Position numbers and translations under genes: made by a program
Assembly (NCBI GenBank): GCA_964611635.1
Contig: CAZTAS010000002.1
Location: 1-64,000, forward strand
Direction of reading: 5' to 3'
Length of the DNA: 64,000 nucleotides
Source: JAFDED01 sp964611635
Lineage (GTDB): Bacteria; Desulfobacterota; JAFDED01
The notes under the pieces: generated by a model
Told to the model about the DNA's origin: nothing
The model's input: the letters and a program-made list of their open reading frames with translations, nothing else
The model's database searches: none
In this document: one piece after another, positions 34,298 to 44,419 of the stretch
Layout: each line of letters begins with the position of its first letter
Numbering within the stretch: position 1 is the stretch's first letter

Positions 34298-35425
34298 CTA
34301 ATCAATACTGATCTTGGTCGCATATTTTTGGAGTTTCTTATCATCAATCTCCACACCAAGGCCAGGCTTATCCGGGACTTCCACAGTTCCGTTCTTCATC
34401 TGCAGCGGTTCCACTAAGATATCATCTATGAAGCGCTCTGCGGGGACGCCGTAGCCAATAGGCTCAATCACTTCCGGTGTTGCTGCGGCAAACTGTAAAA
34501 TGGCGGCAGTGCCCACTCCGGCTGGATGTTGGGAGCCCATGTTGCAGCATATGCCGGCGAGATCGGTAAGGATAGCGATTTTCCGGGATTCGAGAAAACC
34601 CCCAGATTTGGCTAACTTGATGGTGATGGCATCCGCCGCTCGCTTCTCGATCACCCGCATCGTATCAATAGGAGTCAACACACTCTCATCGGCGGTAACA
34701 GGTGTGTCCAGGGCGCGAGCCACCTCAGCCATTCCATCCAAATCCCACCAAGGACACGGCTGCTCGATATTCAAAATGCCAAAAGCTTCCATCTTCCGCA
34801 GTGTAGGTATGGCGACTGGCACCCGATAGCCCTGATTCGGGTCCACTTCCACTGGAAAGTCATCCCCCACTACTTTTCTAACTGCGGCCACGCGCTTCAC
34901 GTCCAGATCGGGGTCGAAACCGACCTTTACGGTGATCTGCTTGTAACCTTGTTCCTTGAGCCTCAAAGCATTTTGGGCGGTCTCTTCTGGAGAGGTGATG
35001 GGCAGGCTTCTGCTGACTCCGATGGTTCGGCGGAAGAGTCCACCCAGCAGGTTGTAAATGGGCTGCCCGGCCACTTTTCCCATGATATCATGAAGGGCAA
35101 TGTCGATGGCCGCCTTGGAGTACAAGAAACCGTAGCGGCTCCAAACAATCTGATCCAACTTGCGCATGACACCCTGAATATTAAATGGATCCTCGCCGAT
35201 CATCAGTGGAGCGAAATACTTCTTCAGGGCAAAGGTGATAGTCTCAATGTTTTCTCCGGTTCGATCAGGGATGACCACTGAGGCTTCGCCAAACCCAACG
35301 ATGCCCTCATCAGTAAAAACTTTGATAATGACTCTCTGCCCCATCTCGGCACTTCCCACCGCCATCTCATACTTGCGCATATAGGGAATCAAAATTGGAT
35401 AAACTTCCACTTTCGTGATTTTCAT
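34298..35425 (-). CDS. Mandelate racemase/muconate lactonizing enzyme family protein (enolase superfamily)
   Basis: 375 residues. The N-terminal capping domain (about 1-125) is followed by the TIM barrel. The second lysine of the KxK motif is present (K167 in TVKVGF), but the first is threonine. Metal ligands are D195 (VEVDPNQGY), E221 (NIEQP) and D246 (TADES); K270 (TIKLAKSGG) is the opposite base. This is the muconate-lactonizing-enzyme subgroup, whose members do cycloisomerisation, racemisation or dehydration of carboxylates or dipeptides. Ribosome site AAAGGGAGGCAGTA. Its product is probably linked to the imported acids. Confidence 0.87.
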   Translation of the reverse strand: MKITKVEVYPILIPYMRKYEMAVGSAEMGQRVIIKVFTDEGIVGFGEASVVIPDRTGENIETITFALKKYFAPLMIGEDPFNIQGVMRKLDQIVWSRYGFLYSKAAIDIALHDIMGKVAGQPIYNLLGGLFRRTIGVSRSLPITSPEETAQNALRLKEQGYKQITVKVGFDPDLDVKRVAAVRKVVGDDFPVEVDPNQGYRVPVAIPTLRKMEAFGILNIEQPCPWWDLDGMAEVARALDTPVTADESVLTPIDTMRVIEKRAADAITIKLAKSGGFLESRKIAILTDLAGICCNMGSQHPAGVGTAAILQFAAATPEVIEPIGYGVPAERFIDDILVEPLQMKNGTVEVPDKPGLGVEIDDKKLQKYATKISID

Positions 35426-35481
35426 TACTGCCTCCCTTTGAATGGACGAGCTTTCTTTAGCTTCATCAGATCTAGTACAAA

Positions 35482-35811
35482 CTATTGGATATCATTTTTT
35501 ACATAACTTTGCATCTGTTCTGTCATTGGGAAGCGAGAGCGAAGACATCCCGCGTCTGCGTATCTGATATCTATTTTGACAGCCGTCCCCATAAGCCTTT
35601 CCAGGGGAAATTTATCCACGGTTAGACCATCAGAAAAAAAGTGATAGGGCACATCCACATGTGTACCCGTATGGATACTGAAAATCATTCGGGTATTGGA
35701 TCTTCCATGTTCGTCATGGATGTGCATCGGCGCCAGAATTACAGGAGGATGGCCTGGACCAACAGTAGCTTCTTCGCCAAGAGTTAGGGTCAAATCAATA
35801 ATTTTAGCCAT
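35482..35811 (-). CDS. Truncated cyclase-family (kynurenine formamidase-like) protein
   Basis: The first about 80 residues match the cyclase/kynurenine formamidase family: IIDLTLTLGEEATVGPGHPP at the start and the metal-site motif HTGTHVDVPYHF near 47-58. After GTAVKIDIRYADAG the similarity stops and a foreign tail ends at residue 109, whereas the family is usually 210-260 residues. The start with GGAGAAATTT is intact. The catalytic C-terminal half is missing, so it is probably inactive. IS debris lies about 300 bp away (36113), which suggests the truncation came from mobile-element activity. Confidence 0.68.
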   Translation of the reverse strand: MAKIIDLTLTLGEEATVGPGHPPVILAPMHIHDEHGRSNTRMIFSIHTGTHVDVPYHFFSDGLTVDKFPLERLMGTAVKIDIRYADAGCLRSRFPMTEQMQSYVKNDIQ

Positions 35812-36112
35812 AAATTTCTCCTTTGTCTTTAAATTTCCTCTGGGACTGACAGTGTCATAATAACTGCGATATTAATTTTTTTAGTTCAATTACTATGGAT
35901 AATTGTAAAATTTAAATGGGGATAGGATTACAAATTTGGACATAGCATTCTCTCATGAAAAATGTTTTCAACCTCTTGTCGATTCAGTCGTATTTGAGTT
36001 TCTATCCTATTTTTCAGGATGGTAGGCAAGTCTCATTTTAAAGTCAAGAGAAAATCCCCCTTCGAGCCCCCTGGAGGCTTTGGAGAGAGCGCTGTGAAGA
36101 GGATGGCCAGAT
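35812..36112. other. Intergenic, no gene seen
   Basis: About 300 bp of AT-rich sequence between the truncated cyclase and the IS remnant. No start with a ribosome site, no hairpin of note and no RNA gene. It probably includes more degraded IS sequence that no longer reads as protein. Confidence 0.4.
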
Positions 36113-36391
36113 ATATTTGACTCAGACCAGGGCGTCCAGTTTACCAGCCAGGCCTTCACAGGACGCTTGGAGTCCGAAGGGATACGAATCAGCATGGATG
36201 GCCGGGATCGGGGCTTTGGCAACATCTTTATCGAACGCTTGTGGAGAATTGTCAAGCATGAGGAAGTCTGCCGGAAGTACTATGATGCTGTTAAAAAGGC
36301 TGTTAGTGGATTACGGGATTATTTCAGATTTTACAATGAGTAGCGATTTCACCAGTCCTTCAAACACAGAACACAACACCAGGTATATAAT
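36113..36391 (+). pseudogene. IS3-family transposase C-terminal remnant
   Basis: The plus strand encodes FDSDQGVQFTSQAFTGRLES, then GIRISMDGRDRGFGNIFIER, LWRIVKHEEV, DYFRFYNE, a stop, and RFHQSFKHRTQHQVYN. This is the C-terminal part of an IS3 OrfB integrase core with the second catalytic aspartate (HSDQG-like) and the glutamate (FIERLW). The in-frame TAG and the missing N-terminus make it a dead fragment. The IS-end-like 13-mer TTGACAATGGGGT follows at 36488-36500. Confidence 0.86.
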
Positions 36392-36582
36392 GATGGGGCA
36401 TATATGCTGGAGACAGAAAGGGAATTAACGCCTTAACGGTAATCCAGTGACGGCCGGTTTCCATCTTAAAAAGATCCATTTTTTATCTTGACAATGGGGT
36501 ACACCTCAAAATTCAGTTTTCAAGCTTCAACAATCACTAAAAATTTGCTATGCAGGTTCAACCGGAAAGTCTTACCTTATCT

Positions 36583-38718
36583 TTATCGAACATGAAAGGT
36601 TACCTCATCAAGAATATTTTCATCACGGTCAAGGAGTGCCAAGGTGTGAAATCCCCTCACCGGAAACCACGGGAGAACACTCCCGTATCCCACCGGCACA
36701 GCGTCTAACATCCAGACTAACTCCGTTTTTTCAATTGTCGATTCAAAGAGTAACTTCTGATGCCCTGAAGGGATGTCAGGATCCAGGGCTATTATTGCAT
36801 CGGGCGGTGGATAGAGTATCTTTGCACTCTCCACAGACGTGCTTCTCTTAATGACGTTAGACTCCACGCCTTTGATAAAAAACTCCTTTTTCTTTGCGCC
36901 CGAGCCGGAGAAAAGCACAAGTTTTGAAACCACGCCGGCCGGTGGTTTCGGGGGCTTGCTCACGCTCTCCCTGTGAAGGTAGTTCATTACCTCGAACCAG
37001 ATAGGTGCAGCCCCTGTCATTCCGCTTACATTCCACATGGGCTCGCCCGAGAAATTCCCAATCCAGACCCCTACGGTATACCTCTTCGAGTACCCCACAC
37101 ACCAGTTGTCCCTCATGTCCTTGCTCGTGCCGGTCTTTACTGCAGTCCAGAACCTCGTGGAGAGAGGATTTTCGAGGCTGAACGTTGCACTCCGCGCCTC
37201 TCTGTCGGAAAGGATACTTGAGACAATGAAGGCTACCTCCTCGGAAAAGACACGTCGTTTCGAATCTATCCCGTTAAACGTGATTGTGACTTTACTCCAC
37301 AATCCCCCGTTTGCCAGTGTCCTGTATGCATTGACGAGTTCCCAGAGGCTCACATCCGCGGTGCCGAGCGCGAGGGAAAGTCCATAGAAATCACCATCAC
37401 GTAGTTCATTGAAGCCAAGCTTTCCTAATTTCCGAATGAACGAGTCCAACCCGATGAGCGAAAGTGTCCTCACCGCCGGAATATTAATCGAGGAGGCAAG
37501 GGCCACCCGCGCGGTGACCAGGCCTCTGAAATCGTTGTCATAGTTTTCGGGACTGTAGATACCTTGCGGGGTGGGCACGTCAAAGGGTTCGTCCTCAAGG
37601 AGCGATGCCGGAGTGAGCAAATGTCTTTCGAAGGCAAGACCATATAAGAAAGGCTTCAGCGTGGAGCCCGCCTGTCTTTTTGCCTGAATTCCGTCAACAT
37701 ACGGTGCAAAATTTCCGGTGTTTGCAACATAGGCTAGCACCTCACCGGTTGCATTGTCCACAACGAGCACCGCGCCGTCATGGACATTCTGCCCTCTGAG
37801 ATCTCCTATATAATAACGTAATACCTCGGAGGCGGACCTCTGGAGTCCAGCATCGAGCGTTGAGACCACTTTCGCACCGCCGTCTTTGAGAAGAGCTCTG
37901 GCAACGTGCGGTGCCAGAGAGGCCCGCTGCCTGATGACATAGGGTTTGCCAAGTCGCTCCCTGGCGAGGTGCTCTATGTCTTTACACGCAAAGGCTAAGC
38001 CTTCCGAGGAGGAGAGCTTGCACGCTCTTCTGATTACGTTATCCACCGGCGCATTCGGTGAGCGGATAAGGGATGCAAGCACCAGCGACTCCACGTCATT
38101 GAGGCCCCCCGCTTCTTTGCCGAAAAGGCCTCTGGACGCGGCTGAAATACCTACAAGCTCCCCCCTGAAACTCAACAGATTGAGGTACGCCTCGAGAATC
38201 TCATCCTTCGACCATCTCTTTTCGATTGCCTGAGCAGTTCGTATCTGCTTCCATTTCTGTAAGACGGTTCTTCTTGCACCTATCGGTCTCAGATCTCCAT
38301 CAAGCAAAGAGGCAAGCTGCATGGTTATGGTGCTCGCCCCCCTTGTGCGGCGGGGAAATAAGTTACTTATAAGGGCTGCGCTGAGGGCCTTCCAGTCAAC
38401 CCCGTGGTGCCGGTAAAATCTCCTGTCCTCTGAGCGGATCACAGCCCTGATGAGTGCGGGGGAAATGTCTCCAATGGGTTCCCAATCGAGCCTTCTGCCG
38501 TGGAAGTCAACCCTGAGTTCGTGGATTACCTCACCGTGCCTATCGAGCAACACCGCATCGGATTTTCTGTACGCCTCCCGCACCTCTCTGAAATCGGGGA
38601 CAGAACTTACCGAAATTGTTGTGATGTAGTAAAGAGAGCCCAGAACTGCGAGCACTAAAAATAAAATAGCCAACTTTAGTGCTTTCATCAAAAGCGCATT
38701 TCCTCGAAGCTCTTTCAT
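36583..38718 (-). CDS. pbpC: Penicillin-binding protein 1C (bifunctional glycosyltransferase/transpeptidase)
   Basis: 711 residues, inner-membrane anchored by a helix at about 13-33. The glycosyltransferase-51 domain (about 50-235) has catalytic E97 in SEDRRFYRHHG and QLASLLDGD. The transpeptidase domain (about 290-570) shows AGSTLKPF (SxxK near 352), SSINIPA (SxN) and VKTGTSKD (KTG near 530). A C-terminal PBP1C-specific domain follows (about 620-711). It builds or repairs peptidoglycan in the periplasm. It lies 22 bp after the alpha-2-macroglobulin gene, the pairing known from E. coli yfhM-pbpC, where the two are proposed to act together when the envelope is breached. Confidence 0.95.
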   Translation of the reverse strand: MKELRGNALLMKALKLAILFLVLAVLGSLYYITTISVSSVPDFREVREAYRKSDAVLLDRHGEVIHELRVDFHGRRLDWEPIGDISPALIRAVIRSEDRRFYRHHGVDWKALSAALISNLFPRRTRGASTITMQLASLLDGDLRPIGARRTVLQKWKQIRTAQAIEKRWSKDEILEAYLNLLSFRGELVGISAASRGLFGKEAGGLNDVESLVLASLIRSPNAPVDNVIRRACKLSSSEGLAFACKDIEHLARERLGKPYVIRQRASLAPHVARALLKDGGAKVVSTLDAGLQRSASEVLRYYIGDLRGQNVHDGAVLVVDNATGEVLAYVANTGNFAPYVDGIQAKRQAGSTLKPFLYGLAFERHLLTPASLLEDEPFDVPTPQGIYSPENYDNDFRGLVTARVALASSINIPAVRTLSLIGLDSFIRKLGKLGFNELRDGDFYGLSLALGTADVSLWELVNAYRTLANGGLWSKVTITFNGIDSKRRVFSEEVAFIVSSILSDREARSATFSLENPLSTRFWTAVKTGTSKDMRDNWCVGYSKRYTVGVWIGNFSGEPMWNVSGMTGAAPIWFEVMNYLHRESVSKPPKPPAGVVSKLVLFSGSGAKKKEFFIKGVESNVIKRSTSVESAKILYPPPDAIIALDPDIPSGHQKLLFESTIEKTELVWMLDAVPVGYGSVLPWFPVRGFHTLALLDRDENILDEVTFHVR

Positions 38719-38740
38719 CTTCCTGAACCGTGTCCTTTAG

Positions 38741-41700
38741 TTATGGGAATATACGAAACTCCTCGTTGGGTACTTCTCCGAACATTTCAGGCGAATAGAG
38801 GGCTTCGACCCTGGTTTCAGGCAACTTAAAGATCCCTTCGGTATTGAGCCTCATGGTATACTCAACGGTCCATTCCCCCTTCGGCACATACTCATAGTAT
38901 GCCCTGAATGCCTCGAAGGAGCGCTCCTTGAATGCTGGCCACACGCCCCACCATCTCCACCCGGGGCTCTTTTCCCCCCGTGTGAGAAGCCGTGAGTCTC
39001 TTCCGAGCCCTGTCCCGATGATAGTCGCGCCCGCGGGGATCGGATCGCTCACCACGACCCATGTCCTATCTGCCTGAGCTTCTATCTCTATCCTCACTCT
39101 CACCACATCTCCCCTCGACCACCGTCCGGCCTCTTGCCGCTCGACGGGCAGATACGCCTTGGTGAAGGTGTATCCACTTGAAAAAGACTCTGTAAGAGGT
39201 ATTGCAGCCAGGCTCTGGACAACGACCCAGGGTCTACCGCCTCCGTCGTGGGAGACATTTAGCTTTTCTTCTTCCTCCGGCCATGGGAACATAATGCTTT
39301 GCCCTTCCGGGAACTCAACCCAGTCAAGGCCCTTTTTCTTTTCCTTTAAGACGGCAGTGCTTATTCCTTCCACGGGTTCGGCCTCGAACTTCTCGGAAAA
39401 CTTCTCAAGGGCCAGCACGCCCCAGGCATTTGCCACTGTCGTGCTCCACCTGCCTCTTCTCTGTCTTCCCATGGCGCCTTTGAGAAGCCTCGGCATGTCC
39501 TCCCTCCAAGAATCGAATTCGAGTACACTCAGCAGCATGCGAACCGCGTTCACATCCACCGAGCACATAAGCCACCAGAGTTCATCGGTCTTTTCGGTGG
39601 AAAACCCCAGCGTTGTCCCCTGGAAGTTTAGCCTTGATTTCAGAATCTGTTCGGCCTCCTCGAGCTTCTTCTTTCGTTCCGGGATGCCCTTGATTCTGAT
39701 AAGGACATTCAGCCAGTCGATAACGGCTGAGGTCGGCCACAGGTTGGGTTCTATGGCGATTGAATGGAGGTGTCTCCAGTGCGCTTTTCCATACCGTGAA
39801 AGAGCCTCAACCGCCGCCATCTTTCTTATAGAGAGGTCTGCCGAGGGGAGAGATGAATACCGTTGTACCCTTCCCTCAACAAACCCGATGAGGCCCTTCA
39901 GCATGCGGCTTCTTGAACCGGCGGGTATTTCCCATCCCGCCTCATGTGCTATGGAAAGCAAGTAGGTGGTGAGGACATCACTGCCTTTTACGTTCGTCGG
40001 GAAATACTTAACAAGCCCCTCCGAATCAAGGAATGAGGGAAGATCTTCCATGATCCGCTTCCACCGTTTTTTATCTCTGAGGGCAACGGCAACGGAGACC
40101 TTCTGCTCAATGCAGGTATAGGGATAGTCTTTCATATAGTCAATAATACCGCTTTTTTCATCCGAGAGCTTAGGGCGGAAGTAGACCCGCACCCCTCCCC
40201 TCTCCTTTTCTGCGTCTTCAGGCTGCCTGATCGCGACATCGATACTTTTTTCAAGCTGCATGAGCGTTGCCTGAAAAACCCTCACAGGGGTGGCTGGGAT
40301 AACCCTCTGCTTCACTTTCAACGCGTCAAGAGCTCCGGTCTTTTCATCTTCCGCAGTGACTTCCCATATAAGATTAGTACCGTTTTTGGGCGCTTCATAC
40401 AGCCAGCCTATCTCCTTTGACTCCCCGGGCTTGAGCGACACTCTCATTGCATTAAGGGGTTCTCCGTTCACCGCTGCTTTTATGTCCACATCCATCGACT
40501 CAGCCGATGCGTTTCGCAGAGTGAAGCCCGCCCTGAACTTATCACCCTGTCTCACAAGCTCGGGAAGTCCCGAAAGGAGCATTATGTCCTGCGTTGTCCT
40601 TATGCTCGTTTGGCCGGTGCCGAAAAGCCCCGCTCCTGAAGTAGCGACCGCCACAATCCTGAAGCTTGTCAGGGAATCCAAAAGGGGAATCTCCACCGTG
40701 GCCTCGCCGTTTCTGTCAAGAGAGTGGCGTCCCTTCCAGAAAAGAAGTGTATCGAACATCTCCCGTGTTCTCTGCCTGCCTCCTCCGCCACCCTGAGGGA
40801 GTGCCTTAAGGCCATAATGTCGCTTTCCTACCACCTGCGTCTGAGCGGTGGAAGTTCTGACTTCATATCCCCTCCTTCTCATCATATCCTCAAGGAGGTC
40901 CCAGCTCCGGTTGGGCATGAGTTCAAGAAGCCCTTCATCCACGGCCGCCACAGCCACCTCTGCTCCTTGAGCAAGCGGCATCCCGTCTGCCCTTTTCACC
41001 ATTATCTTTACGCGGGCCTTTTCGCGAATCTTATATACCTGCCTTTCGGCTTTTACATCCACCTTTAGTTCATGCGCCTGCCATCCGACCTTTATCTCAG
41101 CAATACCTAGCTTATATGCGGGTTTGCCGAGGTCGATTAAGGCTGTGGGTTTTACGCCTCCTACCCTTCCCCTCACGCATAGCACCGATACGAAGACATT
41201 GGGAGCATAGTGATCTTTGACCGGAAGCTCAATGACCGGCTGCTTTCCGGAAAGCGTTCTCAGATGCGTCTCCATTACTCCTTCCCGTTCTATCGTCACC
41301 AGCGCGGTGGCCTCCCTGAAGGGCATCCTGACCTGGAACTTCGCTGTTTCTCCAGGTTCATAGCGTTTCTTTTCGGAAAGGACGTCAATCCTGTCGCTGT
41401 CAGACACATCAAACCACCAGTCTTCTTTCCCTGCAATCCATACACTCCGATTAGTTACAGCGATCCTCCCTTCGCTGTCATTTGCCATCGCCTGGAGTAT
41501 GATGTTTCCTGAAACAGGAGACTCTACTTCACAGATGAGGATTCCCTTCGCGTCGGTAATTCCTTCGTAGAGGGAGCCGATACGCTTTGTTTCCGAGACA
41601 TGCTCGTAGGCATAAAACCCTCCTACAATCCTTTTTCGGTGAGAGAAAGTGGTTTGCTTAAAGATATCCACTTTCACCTCTACACCGGGCACTGGCTTCC

Positions 41701-44419
41701 CCAGAACATCAAGAGCCACCACATGGAACTTAAAGGCCTCCTTTGAAAGCGCCCATGAATCGGGCTTGATTCCAAGCAATATGTTTGAAGGCCATACGGT
41801 TACCCTCTGCGATACGGTCTGTACCTCCCCGTTCGGATCACGAAATTCAAGTTCCATAAGGACATTCTGAGGGATGAGCGCCTCCGGGATGTCTTGTATC
41901 TTCGCCCGAGCGGACCCTCCACTTCCGAGTGTAAGGTCAAAGGTCCTGAGAGACTTCTGCTTTCTTTCCTCCCGTCTGTACCTTTTTAGCACTCCTTCTT
42001 TCACCAGGCCGTTTGCAAAGGTAAAGCCGTCGTAATCAGTGAAAAAGACATGCTTGGGCTCAACCCGGCTTCTCAGTTTCACGGGCAGGCCGACCGCTCC
42101 TCCTCCCGCAAGATAAGTAACGAGGAGGTCTACATCCATATCCCCCACTTTAACGAGGGGCCCGGAAGGAGGCTGAATGATGCCCCTCATTAAGGGCACC
42201 CTGAACTCTTCTACTCTGAAAGTGCCCGAACGCCAGTAATCAAGCCAGTTGTAATGCATCCGGGATTTTTTCTTTTTTATCTGCTTCTTAATGAGCATTA
42301 CATCGTAATGCCCTAGCTTTGCCTCAACGGGGACTTGCCAGGTAGTCTCAGCCACTCCATTTTCCACGTCCCAGGTAAGTGGGAACTCATAACTTTGGTG
42401 GCTTCCTCGATGCTGAATAGCAACTGCCTTGGGGAGCTCCTCGACCCTAAGAAGGGAAAAATCCTCCATTGCATGCTTCCTGATGATATGTTTCATGTGT
42501 ATGGTCTCGCCTGCCCTGAGGAGGCTTCTGCCCAAAACAGTATGGGCGATAACCGGCCCTTTGTAAGAGCCTTCGGGGAGCCTAAAGCGCCAGGGTTCTA
42601 TGCCCTGGTCCCATGTTGAATGCACAAATGTAAGGTCATCGGATGTCCTGGCAGTAATAATAAGCTCTCTGTCGATGCCATCCAGGGCTGTGAGTTGGGA
42701 ATAATCCAGGTATGCTTCTCTGTCCCTTTTGCATGGACAAAAGGGGAGTTCCCCCTGTCGAGGCAGCTCATCGCCGATATATGCAATGCCCTTTTCATCC
42801 GTCGTGCCTTCCCACAGTGTTTCACCCTTACAATTCCGGACTGTAACCACTGCGCCCTCGACCGGTTCGGCATTGTCGAGGGTTGTCACCCAAATGAGAG
42901 AAGACTCCCTCCCCCACTTAAAATGAGCCGAGAGGTTTGTAACAAGCGCCACAGTGGGGACATAGATCGGGTGATGTTTCCCCAGTAAAGAAGCACCAAG
43001 TATGGAACTTTCGATTTCCACCACATAAAGGCCGGTCCTTTTGAGGGGGATTCCAACCACCTCGAATGCTTTCTTTCCGTGGGGTTTGGGGATGATGAAA
43101 TTCTCTGCCTCGGTGTTTTTTTTCAAAACCGAGCGGCTGCGTCCTGCAGAGGCGACCTCTCTCAGCCACGTAATAATCTCATTGTCTTCATCCACCCGAA
43201 GTATCTTCCCCTTTAGGCTTTCGAATACTTCCTTTATCCCTTTCTCTCCCGCAACCTTGAGTAACCGAGCTTGTATCTCCGGCTCAATGTTTCTCAACGT
43301 TACGGGGAGCACAGGGTCTTGTTTTTCAATGATGCCGAAACGAGCTGAAAACTTGGCAAGAGGAGGATACGAACCGGTCCTTGCCTCAAGGGGGAACTTA
43401 TCAATGTTGGATAGACTCCTCCCAGCATCGTCCCTAATATCAGGGGGGATCTCAACGAGAAACGAGGTATTCTCCGGAAATGGGCCTGAAAACGTGACAC
43501 CCCATACGAACTTTTCTTTTTCTTCGTCCCGCTCAATGGGCGTATAGACCTCACCGCCCCCTTTTATCCTGACTGCGCGGGCAAACTCAAGTGGGACGGG
43601 GGATGAAAAGCGTATGTGCATGGGTAAAAACGGGATACAGCCTGCCTCTGGGTTTTCTCTCTGACAGGAAAAGGTTGCGGTAAAGGGGCTGCGGGATTTG
43701 AAGTGGAGCACCTGGTCTTCAGTTGTTGGCACACCGCTTACCGACTCCACCCCCTTTCCCCATATCAGATGGACGGCTTTTTCATTGGGGAAACTTTGCC
43801 TGCATTGAAGGACAATCTCGGGCCTGTCTTCATATCGCCTGAATCGGTATCGTTCATGGTAGATTTCCAGAATCTGTTCCCTTTTTTCACCCTTAAGAAC
43901 CCTGACACTAATGCTTTCGTTAATACCTTCAACAGAGAATGTGACATTTGCAAGGACTGTCTCTTCCTCTGGCTCAGCATCCAGAGTTAGAATGAATATC
44001 TGGTTTTCATCCACATAACTCCCCTTGTAGGGATAGGACCTCCAAACTTTTGGCCCTCCCGTTGAAAAGGAAAACATCCTTTGCCCCGTCACCTCTTTCC
44101 CCGAAAGGGTCCTCAATCCCGGCACAAGGGTAAAGCTGCAGACAACACCTGCGGGCAGGTCTTTTCTGAAGTCGTATACCCAGTTCTTCCCGTCAGCCCA
44201 CCTCCCCATGCCTTCCATCGGACATTTGATTTCAAACGGGTTCTCCAAGGTAGGGTCTCCAAAAAAAACCATCTGCTCGGAAAATTTAACCCTCACCTGC
44301 CTCACATTCTTGACCGTCCCTTGAGGGGAAAAGATAACCACACGTGGTTCCTCGGCAAGTGCCGGATTGAAACTGACCAACGTAAAGATCATAAGGAGAA
44401 AAATCAAAACAGTCCTCAT
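38741..44419 (-). CDS. Bacterial alpha-2-macroglobulin with thioester motif
   Basis: 1,892-residue periplasmic protease trap. A Sec signal peptide (TVLIFLLMIFTLVSFNPALA, residues 3-22) is followed by MG-type beta domains (FSPQGTVKNVRQVRVKFS begins the first). A thioester motif TCIEQ lies near residue 1437 in YPYTCIEQKV, and a bait-type region and C-terminal receptor-binding-like domain follow. The usual CLEQ is CIEQ, still compatible with a thioester. There is no lipobox, so membrane anchoring is not supported. The first gene of the operon with pbpC. It probably traps foreign proteases that enter after envelope damage. Confidence 0.93.
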   Translation of the reverse strand: MRTVLIFLLMIFTLVSFNPALAEEPRVVIFSPQGTVKNVRQVRVKFSEQMVFFGDPTLENPFEIKCPMEGMGRWADGKNWVYDFRKDLPAGVVCSFTLVPGLRTLSGKEVTGQRMFSFSTGGPKVWRSYPYKGSYVDENQIFILTLDAEPEEETVLANVTFSVEGINESISVRVLKGEKREQILEIYHERYRFRRYEDRPEIVLQCRQSFPNEKAVHLIWGKGVESVSGVPTTEDQVLHFKSRSPFTATFSCQRENPEAGCIPFLPMHIRFSSPVPLEFARAVRIKGGGEVYTPIERDEEKEKFVWGVTFSGPFPENTSFLVEIPPDIRDDAGRSLSNIDKFPLEARTGSYPPLAKFSARFGIIEKQDPVLPVTLRNIEPEIQARLLKVAGEKGIKEVFESLKGKILRVDEDNEIITWLREVASAGRSRSVLKKNTEAENFIIPKPHGKKAFEVVGIPLKRTGLYVVEIESSILGASLLGKHHPIYVPTVALVTNLSAHFKWGRESSLIWVTTLDNAEPVEGAVVTVRNCKGETLWEGTTDEKGIAYIGDELPRQGELPFCPCKRDREAYLDYSQLTALDGIDRELIITARTSDDLTFVHSTWDQGIEPWRFRLPEGSYKGPVIAHTVLGRSLLRAGETIHMKHIIRKHAMEDFSLLRVEELPKAVAIQHRGSHQSYEFPLTWDVENGVAETTWQVPVEAKLGHYDVMLIKKQIKKKKSRMHYNWLDYWRSGTFRVEEFRVPLMRGIIQPPSGPLVKVGDMDVDLLVTYLAGGGAVGLPVKLRSRVEPKHVFFTDYDGFTFANGLVKEGVLKRYRREERKQKSLRTFDLTLGSGGSARAKIQDIPEALIPQNVLMELEFRDPNGEVQTVSQRVTVWPSNILLGIKPDSWALSKEAFKFHVVALDVLGKPVPGVEVKVDIFKQTTFSHRKRIVGGFYAYEHVSETKRIGSLYEGITDAKGILICEVESPVSGNIILQAMANDSEGRIAVTNRSVWIAGKEDWWFDVSDSDRIDVLSEKKRYEPGETAKFQVRMPFREATALVTIEREGVMETHLRTLSGKQPVIELPVKDHYAPNVFVSVLCVRGRVGGVKPTALIDLGKPAYKLGIAEIKVGWQAHELKVDVKAERQVYKIREKARVKIMVKRADGMPLAQGAEVAVAAVDEGLLELMPNRSWDLLEDMMRRRGYEVRTSTAQTQVVGKRHYGLKALPQGGGGGRQRTREMFDTLLFWKGRHSLDRNGEATVEIPLLDSLTSFRIVAVATSGAGLFGTGQTSIRTTQDIMLLSGLPELVRQGDKFRAGFTLRNASAESMDVDIKAAVNGEPLNAMRVSLKPGESKEIGWLYEAPKNGTNLIWEVTAEDEKTGALDALKVKQRVIPATPVRVFQATLMQLEKSIDVAIRQPEDAEKERGGVRVYFRPKLSDEKSGIIDYMKDYPYTCIEQKVSVAVALRDKKRWKRIMEDLPSFLDSEGLVKYFPTNVKGSDVLTTYLLSIAHEAGWEIPAGSRSRMLKGLIGFVEGRVQRYSSLPSADLSIRKMAAVEALSRYGKAHWRHLHSIAIEPNLWPTSAVIDWLNVLIRIKGIPERKKKLEEAEQILKSRLNFQGTTLGFSTEKTDELWWLMCSVDVNAVRMLLSVLEFDSWREDMPRLLKGAMGRQRRGRWSTTVANAWGVLALEKFSEKFEAEPVEGISTAVLKEKKKGLDWVEFPEGQSIMFPWPEEEEKLNVSHDGGGRPWVVVQSLAAIPLTESFSSGYTFTKAYLPVERQEAGRWSRGDVVRVRIEIEAQADRTWVVVSDPIPAGATIIGTGLGRDSRLLTRGEKSPGWRWWGVWPAFKERSFEAFRAYYEYVPKGEWTVEYTMRLNTEGIFKLPETRVEALYSPEMFGEVPNEEFRIFP

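Noticed and set aside
38741..38741. Whole-window prophage or plasmid
   Set aside because: No capsid, terminase, portal, replication or conjugation genes were found; only isolated IS and integrase fragments.
39159..39965. 268-codon frame antisense to the alpha-2-macroglobulin gene
   Set aside because: Serine-rich shadow frame without motifs, inside a well-supported gene.
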